Source: Lasiodiplodia sp. COLG20
Taxonomy: Eukaryota; Ascomycota; Dothideomycetes; Botryosphaeriales; Botryosphaeriaceae
Assembly: GCA_009801085.1 (NCBI GenBank)
Contig: VNWV01000013.1
Location: 62,001 to 126,000, forward strand
Direction of reading: 5' to 3'
DNA: 64,000 nucleotides
The notes under the pieces are model-generated. The model was not told the DNA's origin, made no database searches, and was given only the letters and a program-made list of their open reading frames with translations. The position numbers and the translations under genes are program-made. This document shows positions 1-10,746 of the stretch, piece by piece (position 1 is the stretch's first letter; every line of letters starts with the position of its first letter).

Positions 1-2
1 AT

Positions 3-705
3 AATCAGTGGCAGCGAGACGTCGCGAGATGGACCAACATTTCCCTCGCCTATACACAGCAGTCATATCTAGACGCAGCAAGCGGCCCGAGCGACCCGCA
101 GGTCGAGCAGTTTTACACCGGCCCTCTGAACGACGATCATCGCCGGCTCTGCCGAAACCAGGTTCGTCCCCCCCGCACACATCCCCGACGCTCCTCTAAC
201 GCATCCTCAGATGATCCTCACCACCGCCTACACCAACTTCTCGATCTTCGGCCTGGCAACGGTCTTCATCGTGGGCGGCTTGATCATCTTCATTTCGTAC
301 GCGCTCGAGCCCGTTATGAGGTGGAGGAAGCGCAGCCGCCACGCATATGCCACACTTGAGTGGACTATGAACGACACGCTGCAGATGCAGCGCATGGCGC
401 ACGAGGAGCTCGGCATGGGCAGGTGGACAAACTGTGATCGCGACGTACCCATCACTGAGGGCCGAGACCGGCTTGCTGTGCTGGATTTGGAGGATCTGAA
501 GCATCCGCGGCTGAAGGTGCCGCCGGATACGTTTGAAGACATTTTGGCTGGGAGGCCTGAAAAGGGTAGGGGAGAGAGCGGGGAGGAGACGACGCCGGAA
601 AAGAGCGTGCGGACGACGGCATCGGAAGTTGGCTTTAGTACTAGGGATTCGGAGCGGGGACTGGAGGCTGCTTCTCCTCGTGGTCCTCGCGAATCAACAC
701 ACTAA
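3..705 (+). CDS. C-terminal part of a membrane protein, cut by the left edge
   Basis: The reading frame enters from the left edge (3..161), is interrupted by a 49-nt GT-AG intron (162..210) and continues in 211..705 to a TAA. The second exon opens with a strongly hydrophobic stretch of about 20 residues (FSIFGLATVFIVGGLIIFIS), a probable transmembrane helix, followed by a basic stop-transfer patch (RWRKRSRH) and a hydrophilic tail of about 130 residues rich in Glu, Ser and Thr. The tail has the look of uncharacterised integral membrane proteins common in Pezizomycotina, but I do not recognise a named domain. The N-terminus is missing, so length and topology are unknown. The joined frame and good splice sites support coding; function is not inferred. 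Confidence 0.7.
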
Positions 706-1164
706 AGCCAAGCCTTGTTGGTGGGCGATGCGTATGCATTCTTTACCGCTAAATGGATTTGTGATTGGTCTGATGAGATTTGCTCTAAATCAACCGTGTG
801 TTATCCTAGAATAAAACATCAAGAGGGAACGGTTGTTTCTGTTCACGGTGCATGAGGACGAGAACTAAAAGTTCTAGTAATTTAGCTCTGCTACTATCAT
901 GACTCCATAAGATCCGTTATACAGTTGCTCAACTGCTTTTAGGGCTTCAGGCTTTAGGAAGCTCTCAAATTAGCCATTCCATTTCAATATCAGACTTTTA
1001 GTAAGAAAGGATATTGTATAGAAAGGTAAATTTGGAGTCATAAATCGTCATCACCCTCGTACCCTACAAGAAATTTTCATTCACCCAGTACGAGCATGGC
1101 CAGCCCACCTTACTGCAAATTCCCATAATAGAAGTGACCGTAACCAAATCGTCCAAGCGAAAAT
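706..1164. other. Intergenic, convergent 3' ends
   Basis: Lies between the stop codons of the left-edge membrane protein (plus) and the HET gene (minus). AT-rich; no open frame, repeat or RNA gene was seen. Probably both 3' untranslated regions. Confidence 0.6.
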
Positions 1165-3447
1165 TCAAACTAAGGTCAGACGTTCAAGTTCGCGTCGTGT
1201 TTTTGGTGTCTCTTCTCCAAACATGATTCCATGGATATATGCCTCACCAACAAGTGTATGCTTCCCACCATCCACCCTACGAAACACATAAGGGACTTGA
1301 CAACCTGGGACAATATAGACTAGGTCCCCCTTTTTTGCCTCTGGTGGAAGCCAGCACATTCTCCCGGCATCGGTGAGCCCCATTGTACGACCCGCCGTCC
1401 ATTTCTCAAGCCTATCCCGGACTGTCTCGAATTTACTGGATTCCCACGGGTTCTCTGAAGATCCATCAATCAACGACTCTCGAACAAAGTTGGGAATCCA
1501 CCATTCATTCTTGTCTGGAATTGGTATGTTCAAATCCTGCATGAGATAACGGTAGAAGCTTCTCAGGCGAGCAATATACACAGTTGAAGCTCGAGGGCCT
1601 TCTTCCCTAAGGCAACAAACCATGTATCGATAGAAGTCCAAGTTGGGGATTTCCTTGCCAGCCAAAACGTTATCGAGGAACCTTTCTTTGTACTGCGGAT
1701 CTGCACGTACACCAATTTGACCTAGGTACTGGAGCACCTGTCCGTTGATGATGCGAGCTGCAATTAGACTGTGATCGAGATATGCTTCAGCCCTGGAAGC
1801 TGCGTATCCAACTATCTGTATTGAATCAATCCTTTTGGCATTTAAAAACAGGTAGTCATCCGAGATTTCAGGATTTGATTCGATGCCGAAAGTGAAAAAC
1901 GTTGGAAGGCCGGCCCGAAAAGGTATACGGTCACTGAAGCGGATGAAAGTGTACTGGCTCGAGACATTGCGCCAATCAGGGATCCATGAGGGGAGGGAAC
2001 GATTGGCCGCTTTGGGAGCAGAGGATAGCAGCCCTAGGTTCTTGGTACTAAGAATACACCAAACGGCAAAGCGACGGTAGACATCCTCTGTTGTTACCTC
2101 ATGCCCGTAATCTGGTGCCAGCGGCCCTTCCAAATCAGTAGCGTCGAGATCATTTGCGAGACTTAGAACTGCATATATCTTGTCCCTGTTATCTGTGCAT
2201 GCAGAGGAGCTGGCCATTAGTAGCATTTGGAGGAATCCCCGTTTGTTTTCGGCTTCGTGGAGGAAGTCACCGTACAAATGCTGCTTCCGTGCTCTCTGAA
2301 TCTCCAATACGGTCCGTGACGCAGCCGCTGCCTCCTCTAAAAGTTTACTGTCCGCTCCAGACACCCGACGTACCCTGGAAACTACAATTGCGAAGTCATC
2401 CCAGTCCATTTCGGTGTTTCTGCTCATGAACACAGTAGCTCGCTGTGCGTGGACAATTTCCTGCAAGACCCAGACCCGATGAAACCAAGGCCGACGTAGG
2501 AGAGTGTTCATTCGACTCCAACACTCCGATTCGGCCTTGGGGGATGGCAGACGTGCGGCTATTCGACGAAGTCGTACGTGGGACGCGTCTGCGGAGACGA
2601 TTCCTAGGACGGAGGCAATCGGAAACGCGAATGCCCTCGTTTGGTGATGTGTCGATTCGCGGATGAATTTGAGCAACGTGAAAACGCCCTCCACATCCTC
2701 CGTTTCCTTTCCGAGCCATATCATTACCCTGTATGCATTTTGGTAGATATCTTTCATTCGCCGTACTTGTTTGTTTCGCTCTTCTACATCAGCTTGATTG
2801 ATGCATAGCGCGTCAATCCACAACAGGCGGTCGGCGTGTGGGAGACGAAGCTCTCGTAAGGCATCGTGCAAATTTGCCGTAATTGGAACCTCTTGATGGT
2901 GACAATGTATCGTTGCTGTCTTTTCTGTACCCCCCCAGTGATAAGAGAGCGCTTCGTATGGGACTACGGGCCGTCCAATCTTCTCAACAACGAACCTGCC
3001 CCGGATTTCGTTGTCGAGCCCTGGCTCCAGAATAAATAGGCGAAATTGGTCCACATCGAGGTCTCCATAAACCGTGCTATCGTCTTCTGAGTCCCGACGG
3101 GCAGCCACGAGTTTTGCAATAAGATACGCTTGAACACGATCTTCGTGGGAGTAGGGATAGTTCAACAGCACGAAAAAGCCCCATGTTAGGAGGAAACAGT
3201 ACAAAGGCCCGAGCATGAAGAGCACAAGAACACGTCGGCATATCCGTATTGTCGGGTTGTCCACGAGAGCTTTCCAGATTTTCGAACCACGAAACAGAGA
3301 GTTCTCGGTTTGATCTCGTTTGTTTCGCATTCCCGTGGCATAATCTGGCGGATGGCGGTGTCGTGATGGATAGGACCGAAGAGACGAGAGGTGGATTGAA
3401 CGTAGTGGATTGTGACCACGCCAAGAGAATCTCGGTTGCACCCTCAT
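1165..3447 (-). CDS. HET-domain protein with an N-terminal membrane anchor
   Basis: Single-exon frame of 760 residues. Residues about 165-320 form a complete heterokaryon-incompatibility (HET) domain: YEALSYHWGG, then LLWIDALCINQ, then the YRVMIWLG strand and the WFHRVWVLQE block. The C-terminus has the usual HET ending (GEAYIHGIMFGEE). HET domains trigger cell death or growth inhibition when genetically different hyphae fuse. Ahead of the domain, about residues 68-93 are a hydrophobic segment (VLVLFMLGPLYCFLLTWGFF) that should span a membrane, which is not usual for this family. The first Met gives 760 residues; a second Met at residue 40 (position 3330) is an alternative start that keeps the anchor. 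The family is certain from the motifs; the partner and trigger are unknown. Confidence 0.92.
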   Translation of the reverse strand: MRVQPRFSWRGHNPLRSIHLSSLRSYPSRHRHPPDYATGMRNKRDQTENSLFRGSKIWKALVDNPTIRICRRVLVLFMLGPLYCFLLTWGFFVLLNYPYSHEDRVQAYLIAKLVAARRDSEDDSTVYGDLDVDQFRLFILEPGLDNEIRGRFVVEKIGRPVVPYEALSYHWGGTEKTATIHCHHQEVPITANLHDALRELRLPHADRLLWIDALCINQADVEERNKQVRRMKDIYQNAYRVMIWLGKETEDVEGVFTLLKFIRESTHHQTRAFAFPIASVLGIVSADASHVRLRRIAARLPSPKAESECWSRMNTLLRRPWFHRVWVLQEIVHAQRATVFMSRNTEMDWDDFAIVVSRVRRVSGADSKLLEEAAAASRTVLEIQRARKQHLYGDFLHEAENKRGFLQMLLMASSSACTDNRDKIYAVLSLANDLDATDLEGPLAPDYGHEVTTEDVYRRFAVWCILSTKNLGLLSSAPKAANRSLPSWIPDWRNVSSQYTFIRFSDRIPFRAGLPTFFTFGIESNPEISDDYLFLNAKRIDSIQIVGYAASRAEAYLDHSLIAARIINGQVLQYLGQIGVRADPQYKERFLDNVLAGKEIPNLDFYRYMVCCLREEGPRASTVYIARLRSFYRYLMQDLNIPIPDKNEWWIPNFVRESLIDGSSENPWESSKFETVRDRLEKWTAGRTMGLTDAGRMCWLPPEAKKGDLVYIVPGCQVPYVFRRVDGGKHTLVGEAYIHGIMFGEETPKTRRELERLTLV

Positions 3448-4139
3448 GTTCTGTTCATGAAGGCTAAGTAGTCCGACACCTCTTCAATGACTTGATGTTC
3501 TGTGCCGGTGACAGCAGTGCTGAGTTCAGATCTTTGACCGTCTTGACGGAAGTCAGCATAGGACGGTAAGATGAGGGAGGGGCGATGGAGGCGGGGAAAG
3601 CTGTGTATTATCTAGACTACGTGGCATAGCTGCATTCAAATCTGATAGGCGACGACCCCGCACTAGCTCTATTTGCCGATAGGTTACCACATAAGACATC
3701 GCTTGGACGTGCCTCCAATAAGACCTAATGGACATTCGGGAAATATCATTGGTTTACCAAAGACTTAAGCCCTACCGTGTAATTGGTCGGGAACGATTGA
3801 AAGAAGAGACCCGCCACCCATATACAGGCATTTAAAAACAGTCCGAGAAAAATATTTTACCAAAGACAAAAAGCTTCTCAGTCTGTTTGGTTTGCCCGGG
3901 GCTGCTACTATTATTGTTCGCAATCACTTATTTTTCCCAATTGAGTTTAGTTTTTATTGCTTCTTGGTGGTATACGGCAGTTACCCATCCCAAACTTCAT
4001 GCTTGAAAAATGCGTCCGCGTGAAATGTTACGTACTACGAACGGCTGATTAGCTCTAAAAAATATTATTAATTCTGGAAGCTATGGGAAAGGTATTCAAC
4101 TATCCAATGTGAGGAACGTAGTTGGACCATTGAGGGACT
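3448..4139. other. Intergenic, no gene seen
   Basis: Upstream of the HET gene and downstream of the dead membrane-protein gene. AT-rich with short interrupted frames. The proximal part must hold the HET promoter; no specific element is identifiable. Confidence 0.55.
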
Positions 4140-5425
4140 TCATATACTCCGATCGGAGCATGTATCAGTGCCATGAAACACTCGACTACCAGATAAGCCC
4201 GTGCAAGAATGTAGGAAACGATGCACAAATATCGCATCACATATAATAAGAAAGAAACCGGCGAGGTAGGTATAACGGTGATTCTCGGCCCTATCTACCA
4301 ATATGGTGATGAAATCGACGACTGGCATTGATGCAATGACCGTTATAGAGGAAATTCGCCAAATTAGCCCCTCGATTGGTGTGCAGAGTGTTGCAACCCA
4401 AGCCAGTGTATGAAGGCCATCGTAGAGAAGTCTAGAGGCGTATAGGTAGAGGCTCAGCTGTTTGGGACGTCTCTCTTCATTAATCCCAAAGTCCATAAAC
4501 CCACTTGGCGCCAGTTCGTGTGGTAGGTTTCTCAATCGGTCCACGATATTTTCAGGTAAACAGGGTCGTTCGTAGATTATCAGGTCAAGTGTGAGATTTT
4601 TTTGATGGGTTTGAATGCTAGGCTGATAATGGCGTCGCTGGTTACAGGATCGATTTCTCGGTAGAAATCATAATTCGGCCCACGATAATGAATCCCGGTG
4701 TAGTAGAGTCCAGCTACCATGCGGAGTTGCTTGAGATGATTATTTGATTCTCCCTCGTAAATTCGCGTAGACTCAGAGGCTTGACTGATTACGTCTTCAG
4801 AGTCGAAGAAATAGCCGTCGCGTGATTCTTCATGTAATCTATCTTGCTCTCTCCAGTATTCAGATCTCCTCGTGTCGTATCTTGCAGAACTTCTCTCCCT
4901 CAAAGCTAAAGCTCTCGTGCAGGCCTCTTTTGAAATGAATTCCCGTTCGTATAAGCCATGAATGTATCCCTGGATCGTCCGAGTCTGTGTTACGAATTCA
5001 TACAGCTTTGTCTCACGTTCTCTCTGGTCCAGGGGAGTAATGTCGCCCATATCGAACCAGGTTGATGTCAGCCATAAGTAAGCCACATACCTTTCAGCTT
5101 CCGGTCCTGTGATCAGCGTTGGCTTCTCTATATCCAGCGGCTTGTGCCACCAAAAAATGTAGATCAGTAGTGCAAAAAGAGAGTGCCCGAGAGTGTTGAG
5201 CTGTGATGGAATCAGCTGGCAAAAACTTTCGACGGGAAAGCAAGTAAAAACCTCTACGAGTGTGATAGAAAGTGGCATAGCAACGCGAGTAATGCACTAC
5301 AATATGAACCAGCTGGCTTGTACATAGACAGGTAGCTTGGCAAGGCTGTTTGCCTTGCTCTTGTCTCTGATCTCTGAATCCGGTGTGATCTTCAAACGAC
5401 TGATTGATAAGCATAGTCCTGTTGC
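4140..5425 (-). pseudogene. Decayed fungal multi-pass membrane protein
   Basis: Read on the minus strand, the sequence matches the C-terminal half of a widespread uncharacterised Pezizomycotina membrane protein: a DKSKANSLAKL block, a WF..QC-type segment, then ALLIYIFWWHKPLDI, then a late YDGLHTLAW...GLIWRIS segment with membrane helices. Two lesions break it. There is an in-frame TAG at 5297..5299, where relatives have Gln before Cys. A reading-frame change maps to a run of seven A (plus strand 4597..4603), so frame 4580..5278 stops at TGA while homology continues in the next frame (4140 to about 4570). The first recognisable exon starts after a splice-acceptor-like CAG at about 5426. The N-terminal half was not found. 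One extra base in the homopolymer would restore the second lesion, so a sequencing error there is possible, but not for the TAG. Confidence 0.7.
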
Positions 5426-6155
5426 CTGAAAGGGAAAACGCGTTGCAGTTTCACGGATCTATCAAGCGCGGGTGCCCCGTTTGATAGTAGAAAGAGTAAG
5501 CACATTCTCTAGACTAGCGCCACTTTATGTGTATGGATGCAAGTGGCCAGACAGTGCAGTCATTGCAGCAAGGCTGCCTAGCAGCGGCCTGTTTTGAGAG
5601 CGGGGTCCATCGCACCAGCAGCCAATCACCGTTCGCCTCGTACATCTCCACATGCTAGGGCAAGAACATTATTGAATTAATAAGGCTGAAGCTGTCGCCT
5701 ATCATATCCATTTTGGAGAGAACACGAGCGAGAAGGGGCGGAGGATGCAAATGCAAATCCTGGCCGCGAAGCCTAGCTCATCTTTCGAAAGAGATACAAT
5801 CTACCTGCCTACAAACACCGACAAATCATAAGCAGCCTTGGAGATCAGGATTAAACGTTCCGTGTGTTTTTCGGTGTTTCAAGTTGCGGCGTGAGGTAGC
5901 GTAAGCCTTGCTGCATGGGATCGATCGATCCGCATTTCTAGCAAAGTAGACAGAGCCGTGCCCACGGCAGCCGGACTTGGAACAGTACGTTTATTTGCTT
6001 CTGCACATACAGCGGCTTTGAAACTATTCAGCACCTCACTTTCACCAAAACCAAAACCTTGCGTTGCTAGAGCCTGCAGTAGGTATGATTATGACAACAA
6101 AACGAAAAAAGCGAAATAAACCAACGACGATCTGTGAACATGACTTGAGGAGGGG
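5426..6155. other. Intergenic, no gene seen
   Basis: About 0.7 kb between the remnant membrane-protein gene and the stop codon of the minus-strand F-box-like gene. I looked on the minus strand for the missing N-terminal exons of the pseudogene and saw no convincing match. No tRNA or repeat. Confidence 0.5.
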
Positions 6156-7826
6156 TTACTCTCCAAAAAGTAATTCTGAGTCTGTAGCGGACGTCGAGAA
6201 TAACTTGAGTGGCGGCATGACGTCTGTTCTCTTCAAGATATAGTCGTATATAAGAGATGAGTAGCCCATTAGATAGTCTTCATCTCCTCTCTTCATGCGG
6301 ATCAGAACCAGAGGGCGAGCATCCAATTGATGATAAAAGCAGGGTTGAGGCTCAGTGTTGAGAATATCCTGGCGCACAATGTCTTGTTCACAGAACCAAA
6401 ACTCGGAACGATGCAAACTTTGGAAAGGAATCCGCCTCATGTCCTCGAAAAGCTGCGACCATGGCGTTTCGCCACCCTGCAGCATACAGTGTCGCAGGGA
6501 AAAAGACTGTAATGTCGATGCGGCAGAGGAAAACGTCTGAAGGATTGATGATCCCGGGAACTCGAATCCTTGCAAGCTGAGGTGGCTAATCATTGGCCAT
6601 TGGAAGTGCTTGTTAATCGCACAAAGCATGTCAAGGCCTTGCCACCGATCATCTGGGATATCGAACTCCAGCTCCAGACGACGAAGCTTCTTCGCTCCGG
6701 ATAAAAACATTGCCAGTGAGTTGAGGAATGCTGTCATGTCATCCCTCTTGGTAAAACGGATGTGGACATCTGTGAGGTGGTAGAAGGCCTCCATCGTAAA
6801 GGTGTTATCCCTAGTCGAAATGAGGTGCACCTTTTCTGCCTTTATGTACCCTTCTTCCTTTTCGTCCTCTTCTTCCTCTTCGTCCTCTTCCAGTATCCAG
6901 GTGGCGAGAAGATCTTGTAGGCCCCACCAACTGTCCATTCTTAAATCTAGCCTTAATGAAGTCAGGCTACTGCTAGAAGAGTTGCGTTTGCCCAGAGCTC
7001 GGAAGAGGAAAGCAAGAGGGGCCGCCTCGTCCTCAATAGCTCTGTTCTTTCTCAGCCCATAGAATTTGTCGTAGCGAATATCAAATTCCAAAAATTTGTG
7101 GTTTCGCCAATTATACAAGCCGAAATCGTCACATCTTTTGAAACAGACTTTAACCTCTTTTAGATTACGCAGCTTGAGCAGCGCTTTCTCAAAGTCGGTG
7201 CAAGCTTTCCGGAGACGGCACGTTGGTGCAACCAGGTGTATCACTCCTGAACATACAACACTAGGTTTCTGCTCCACTCGCTCTGTGTAATATCTTAGCC
7301 AGAAATCTACATCGTCTGCGTGTAAGGCCGTGTAGAGACTCTTTTCCCTGCGCTGGGCTTCGTATTCCTTGAAGAGTTGGTAGGCTTCTTTCCTGTCCAT
7401 TCTTCTCTCCTCTCTCTCCTCGATGCAGTTGGCCGGATCATTACAGTGGCTGCATTCACATTCGCCTATTCTCAGAGTCAGCCTCTCTCCGTAATGACTT
7501 GCTCCAGCTGCGCCTCAGTCGCACCCCATTTCTCTATACCATTCTTCCTCAGATATCTCGGCCAACTTCGGAGTCTCGAACAGCTTCAGCGTCTTGACGG
7601 CGTCCGCAGTCATGCTGCTGTTCGCTATTCCAATGACGCGCTCCATGCTCTCCGCGCGCATGTGGAACGAGACTTCTGCAAACAGATGTCGGGCAGCTTC
7701 TTTCGCGAGCCATCTGGAACAAAGTCGCATCTGTGCCAATGCGTCGCGGTCCAGGTAGCCAACGACATAAACCATCACATCGTTCGGAAGCCTCGGTGAA
7801 GAGCTCGAGACTGGTGCGTGCGACAT
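6156..7826 (-). CDS. F-box-like protein, minus-strand paralogue of a head-to-head pair
   Basis: Two exons, 7525..7826 and 6156..7449, with a 75-nt intron (GTGCGA donor, GCAG acceptor) give 531 residues. The N-terminus has an F-box-like motif (PRLPNDVMVYVVGYLD...MRLCSRWLAKEA, about residues 11-50), the part that would bind Skp1 in an SCF ubiquitin ligase. The rest is a long region with leucine-rich spacing (LRNLKEVKV, LRRLELEFDI) typical of fungal F-box proteins with degenerate LRRs, interrupted by an acidic stretch (EEDEEEEEDEKEE). It is a clear paralogue of the plus-strand gene at 8273: the same F-box, the same QLF-x-x-YE / SLx-ALH block after the intron, and the same ending (YDYILKRTDVMPP / YDFILKRTDTMPP). 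The intron boundary is the least certain part, because its phase differs from the paralogue. The substrate is unknown. Confidence 0.8.
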
Positions 7827-8272
7827 CTTGTGGTTCTTGGCGGTTTGGTGCTAGCTGGGGAAAGCCAATGGATTGTGGGCGACAAGTGCAGGTGAATGGT
7901 CCGACAGGTGGAGGATGGATTGATCAGCGGGAGATGGAAAGAGGTGGCAGATGGATTGATCAGTGGGAGATGGAAAGAGGTGGCACGCTGACGCGCGGGA
8001 TCAAAGACGCGTCCACTTCACTTGGACCGTGCTCACGCGTTGGAAACCAGCGCCCTTGTCGCACAACAGTCATCAGTCTCTTACTGCAGCCTGATAGCCA
8101 AGCGAAAATCTGACGCGTCTCAATCCCATCGCGGGTAACGCGTCGCCTTCTCCCTTCCCCGCACCCATTGCGTTCGATCGACATCCTGACTCAACCTACG
8201 CTCACAGCGCACGATGGCCCGGCTTTCGCTCATCCGACTTTGATTTCCAGCTCCATACTCCACGCGCAGACA
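7827..8272. promoter_or_regulatory. Shared divergent promoter of the F-box-like pair
   Basis: The 446 bp between the two start codons must drive both paralogues. It contains a perfect-length tandem duplication (7914..7985) and a CCCCGC element near 8155. No TATA box could be assigned with confidence. Confidence 0.6.
7914..7985. repeat. Two tandem copies of a 36-bp unit in the shared promoter
   Basis: Copy one spans 7914..7949 and copy two 7950..7985. They differ at one base (C versus T in GATCAGYGGGAGATGG). The copies abut exactly, so this looks like a recent duplication, and it lies on the start-proximal side of the minus gene. Confidence 0.92.
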
Positions 8273-9973
8273 ATGCTGCCCGTGCGCAGCTCAATATCGG
8301 AGCCTCGGCTTCCGAATGATGTGTTGGTGATTATCGTTAGCGTGCTGGACAAAGCCACGCTCAAGCAGGTCCGACTCTGTTCAAGATGGCTAGCAAAGGA
8401 AGCCACGCGACATCTCTTCAAGAGAGTCACTTTTCATATGAACTTGGAGTACATGGAGCGGGTGCTTAACATAGCGACCAACAGCGCGACCGCTGATGCC
8501 GTCCAAGTACTTGTCCTGAAACAATATACGCCGCTACCAAAGCTTACATTCGACGAGTGGAAGCGCAATGCACATATGGCTATAAGCTCGGGTAAGTGAG
8601 GAATTCTTCTGCGAAGTAATGAGGCGAAGCAGCTGACTGCGAGGACAGATGGCAATGGGATGACATCCGTGCCAGTCGAGAACGGAGGAAAATACCAAGC
8701 GAATCCCGCTTTGCCCCCTCTAACACTACAGCTCTTCCACGACTACGAGATTAAGCAGAGACAACCAAGTCTCTGGGCTGCCCTGCACACGCGAGGCTCA
8801 AGCCTCGCTGAAACTGTTCTCGAAGACTATTCGAAACCACCGGAAACCCGGAGTGAAGCACTGCGACGGCTACGGGAGGCCTGCACTGTCTTTGAGGCAG
8901 CGCTTCTAAGCCTGCGTAACCTACACCGGCTCGTCGTAGATTCGCACCAATACGAATATTGCAACTGGATCGGCTATAGTTGGCGATGTAAACGTTGGTT
9001 GTATCACCCGGAAGTTGCCCCTCTCGCTTTCCTCTTGCGGACCCTCGGCAGACGCAGCTGTTACAGCAATAGCTTGACTTCACTTCAAATGACTTTATAT
9101 TGCAAAATGCAGTGGGGCCTGGACGACCTTCCATTGGCATGGATATCTCCGGAGAGCATCGGGTATGAGGACGACGAGGAGAACCGCAATCAGAACGACG
9201 AGGAGAACGGCAATGAGGACGACGAGGAGAACGACAATGAGGACGACAATGAGGACGACGAGGGAAACAACGAGGAAGACGACGACGTGGACGACTACGA
9301 AGCTCACAAAAAGTCTAACGCTATTCTGGGAAGGAATTTAAGCTTAGCGGAAGACGCGTTCGCCCATCTCACCGATATCAACATTAATTTCGGACCAACT
9401 CGGAGAACTCCTGCGCTAGCCCACTTTCTGGCCAAGGCAAAGAAGCTTGTTCGCCTCGAGCTCATCTTCGTGAATCACATAAAGCCCGAAGAGCCACCCT
9501 ATGACATGCTTCTCGGAATCAACCACCGCGTAGAATGGCCAAGGCTTTCCCATCTGAAACTGGCATGTTTTCAATTCTCAGGGACGTCGATTCTTCGTAT
9601 GCTTTCCTGTGTTGACATGACTTTGAAATCCTTATCGATACTACAGTGCGGACTGATCGACGAAGAGAGCTCGTGGCCAAAGCTTTACAGACAGATGAGA
9701 CTGATTCCTTTCCGAGCGCTGGACCATCTCGATTTTGAGTGGTGCGGTCAGAGTGCTTTTCAGGAGGAGCTTCTCAGCAGCGCCTGGATTGGCCCAAATG
9801 ATCTTGATGCTCAACAGGTTTCATTCGTCATGGAAGATGGCTCGGGCCGATATGTGATACAATATCCACCAGTCATATACGACTTCATCCTCAAGAGAAC
9901 AGATACTATGCCCCCAGCACGATGCGTGCGTGCAGAGGATTACGCGTCTGGTCTGAACAACAACTTGCATTAG
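8273..9973 (+). CDS. F-box-like protein, plus-strand paralogue of a head-to-head pair
   Basis: Exons 8273..8591 and 8649..9973 (57-nt intron, GTAAGT donor, ACAG acceptor) give 547 residues. The start was chosen because it aligns with the start of the minus-strand paralogue: both begin a few residues before PRLPNDV. The F-box-like motif (PRLPNDVLVIIVSVLD...VRLCSRWLAKEA) is at about residues 10-50. The C-terminal two thirds carries leucine-rich spacing (LRNLHRLVVD, LVRLELIF) and ends YDFILKRTDTMPP. Between residues about 276 and 325 there is an almost purely Asp/Glu/Asn stretch encoded by a 24-bp tandem repeat, much longer than the acidic stretch at the same place in the paralogue. It probably acts as an SCF adaptor with an unknown substrate. 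Confidence 0.85.
9170..9265 (+). repeat. 24-bp coding tandem repeat (acidic DDEEN units)
   Basis: Three full 24-bp units (9170..9193, 9194..9217, 9218..9241) encode DDEENRNQ, NDEENGNE and DDEENDNE, followed by partial units. The unit length is a multiple of three, so copy-number change keeps the frame. The antisense open frame here is only the shadow of this repeat. Confidence 0.88.
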
Positions 9974-10746
9974 ACCTCACCAGTCCGGTCAATTTCCTCT
10001 CTCGGTTCATCGTCCAGCTCCAGCCTGATACCAACACAAGCATCGAAATTCTGCTTCGCATCCTTCCAAACTTTCCCCACCTATCTTGCCCTTCTCTAGT
10101 GCATTTCTTGATTCCTGTCCGTTTTCAATACCAGTGCTGGCTGCCTTCAGAGCTGATGTAATTTGACGGAGGCTGATGTCGAGACTGCGTTATCGTTGGT
10201 GTTCGCTTCAGATTCTTCCTTCAAGCCCAGATTCTGTTTGGCAGATCTTCAAACCACCTTTAGGATCACTTCCTTTCGGATCACTTTTCAAATTATCTTC
10301 CAGGCTTTTCTTCACTTTCCACCTTCCAGCTTTAAATTTCTCCTTTGGCAAACAAAGTAATGAACTTATTGCTTTTTTACCTTTCTCACTTTCGGTTTAT
10401 CCGTCGGTTTCCTAGATCCTTTCGTCATGATGCCGTAGAATTCGGCGAATATTATAGCCTACTCTTTTCCGGACAAATCGAGGCCATTCCGATCTCTCTC
10501 CATCGTCACGAGTAGTTGCATCAGGTCCGCTTTGTCGACACGAATCCAACACAATTTGCTAGTGGCTGCGTTTACATAGAGAGTTTTGGCAAACTATTTT
10601 CTCATATTCGTCATTGTGCTTCGCGTTGCTCATCAGCACCTTTCCGGTTCGCTTCGTTTGCAGGACGACGAGGCTGACTAAGCTAACAAGGAAATTACTA
10701 CAACACATCGTGCAACACGCGATGATCAATACGACACTGTGCAAGC
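9974..10746. other. Intergenic, convergent 3' ends, no gene seen
   Basis: Between the stop codons of the plus-strand F-box-like gene and the minus-strand tyrosinase gene. T- and C-rich with short frames that lack codon character or homology. Probably contains both 3' untranslated regions. Confidence 0.55.

Noticed and set aside
9095..9307. Valine-rich minus-strand frame
   Set aside because: Antisense shadow of the GAC/GAG acidic repeat in the F-box-like gene.
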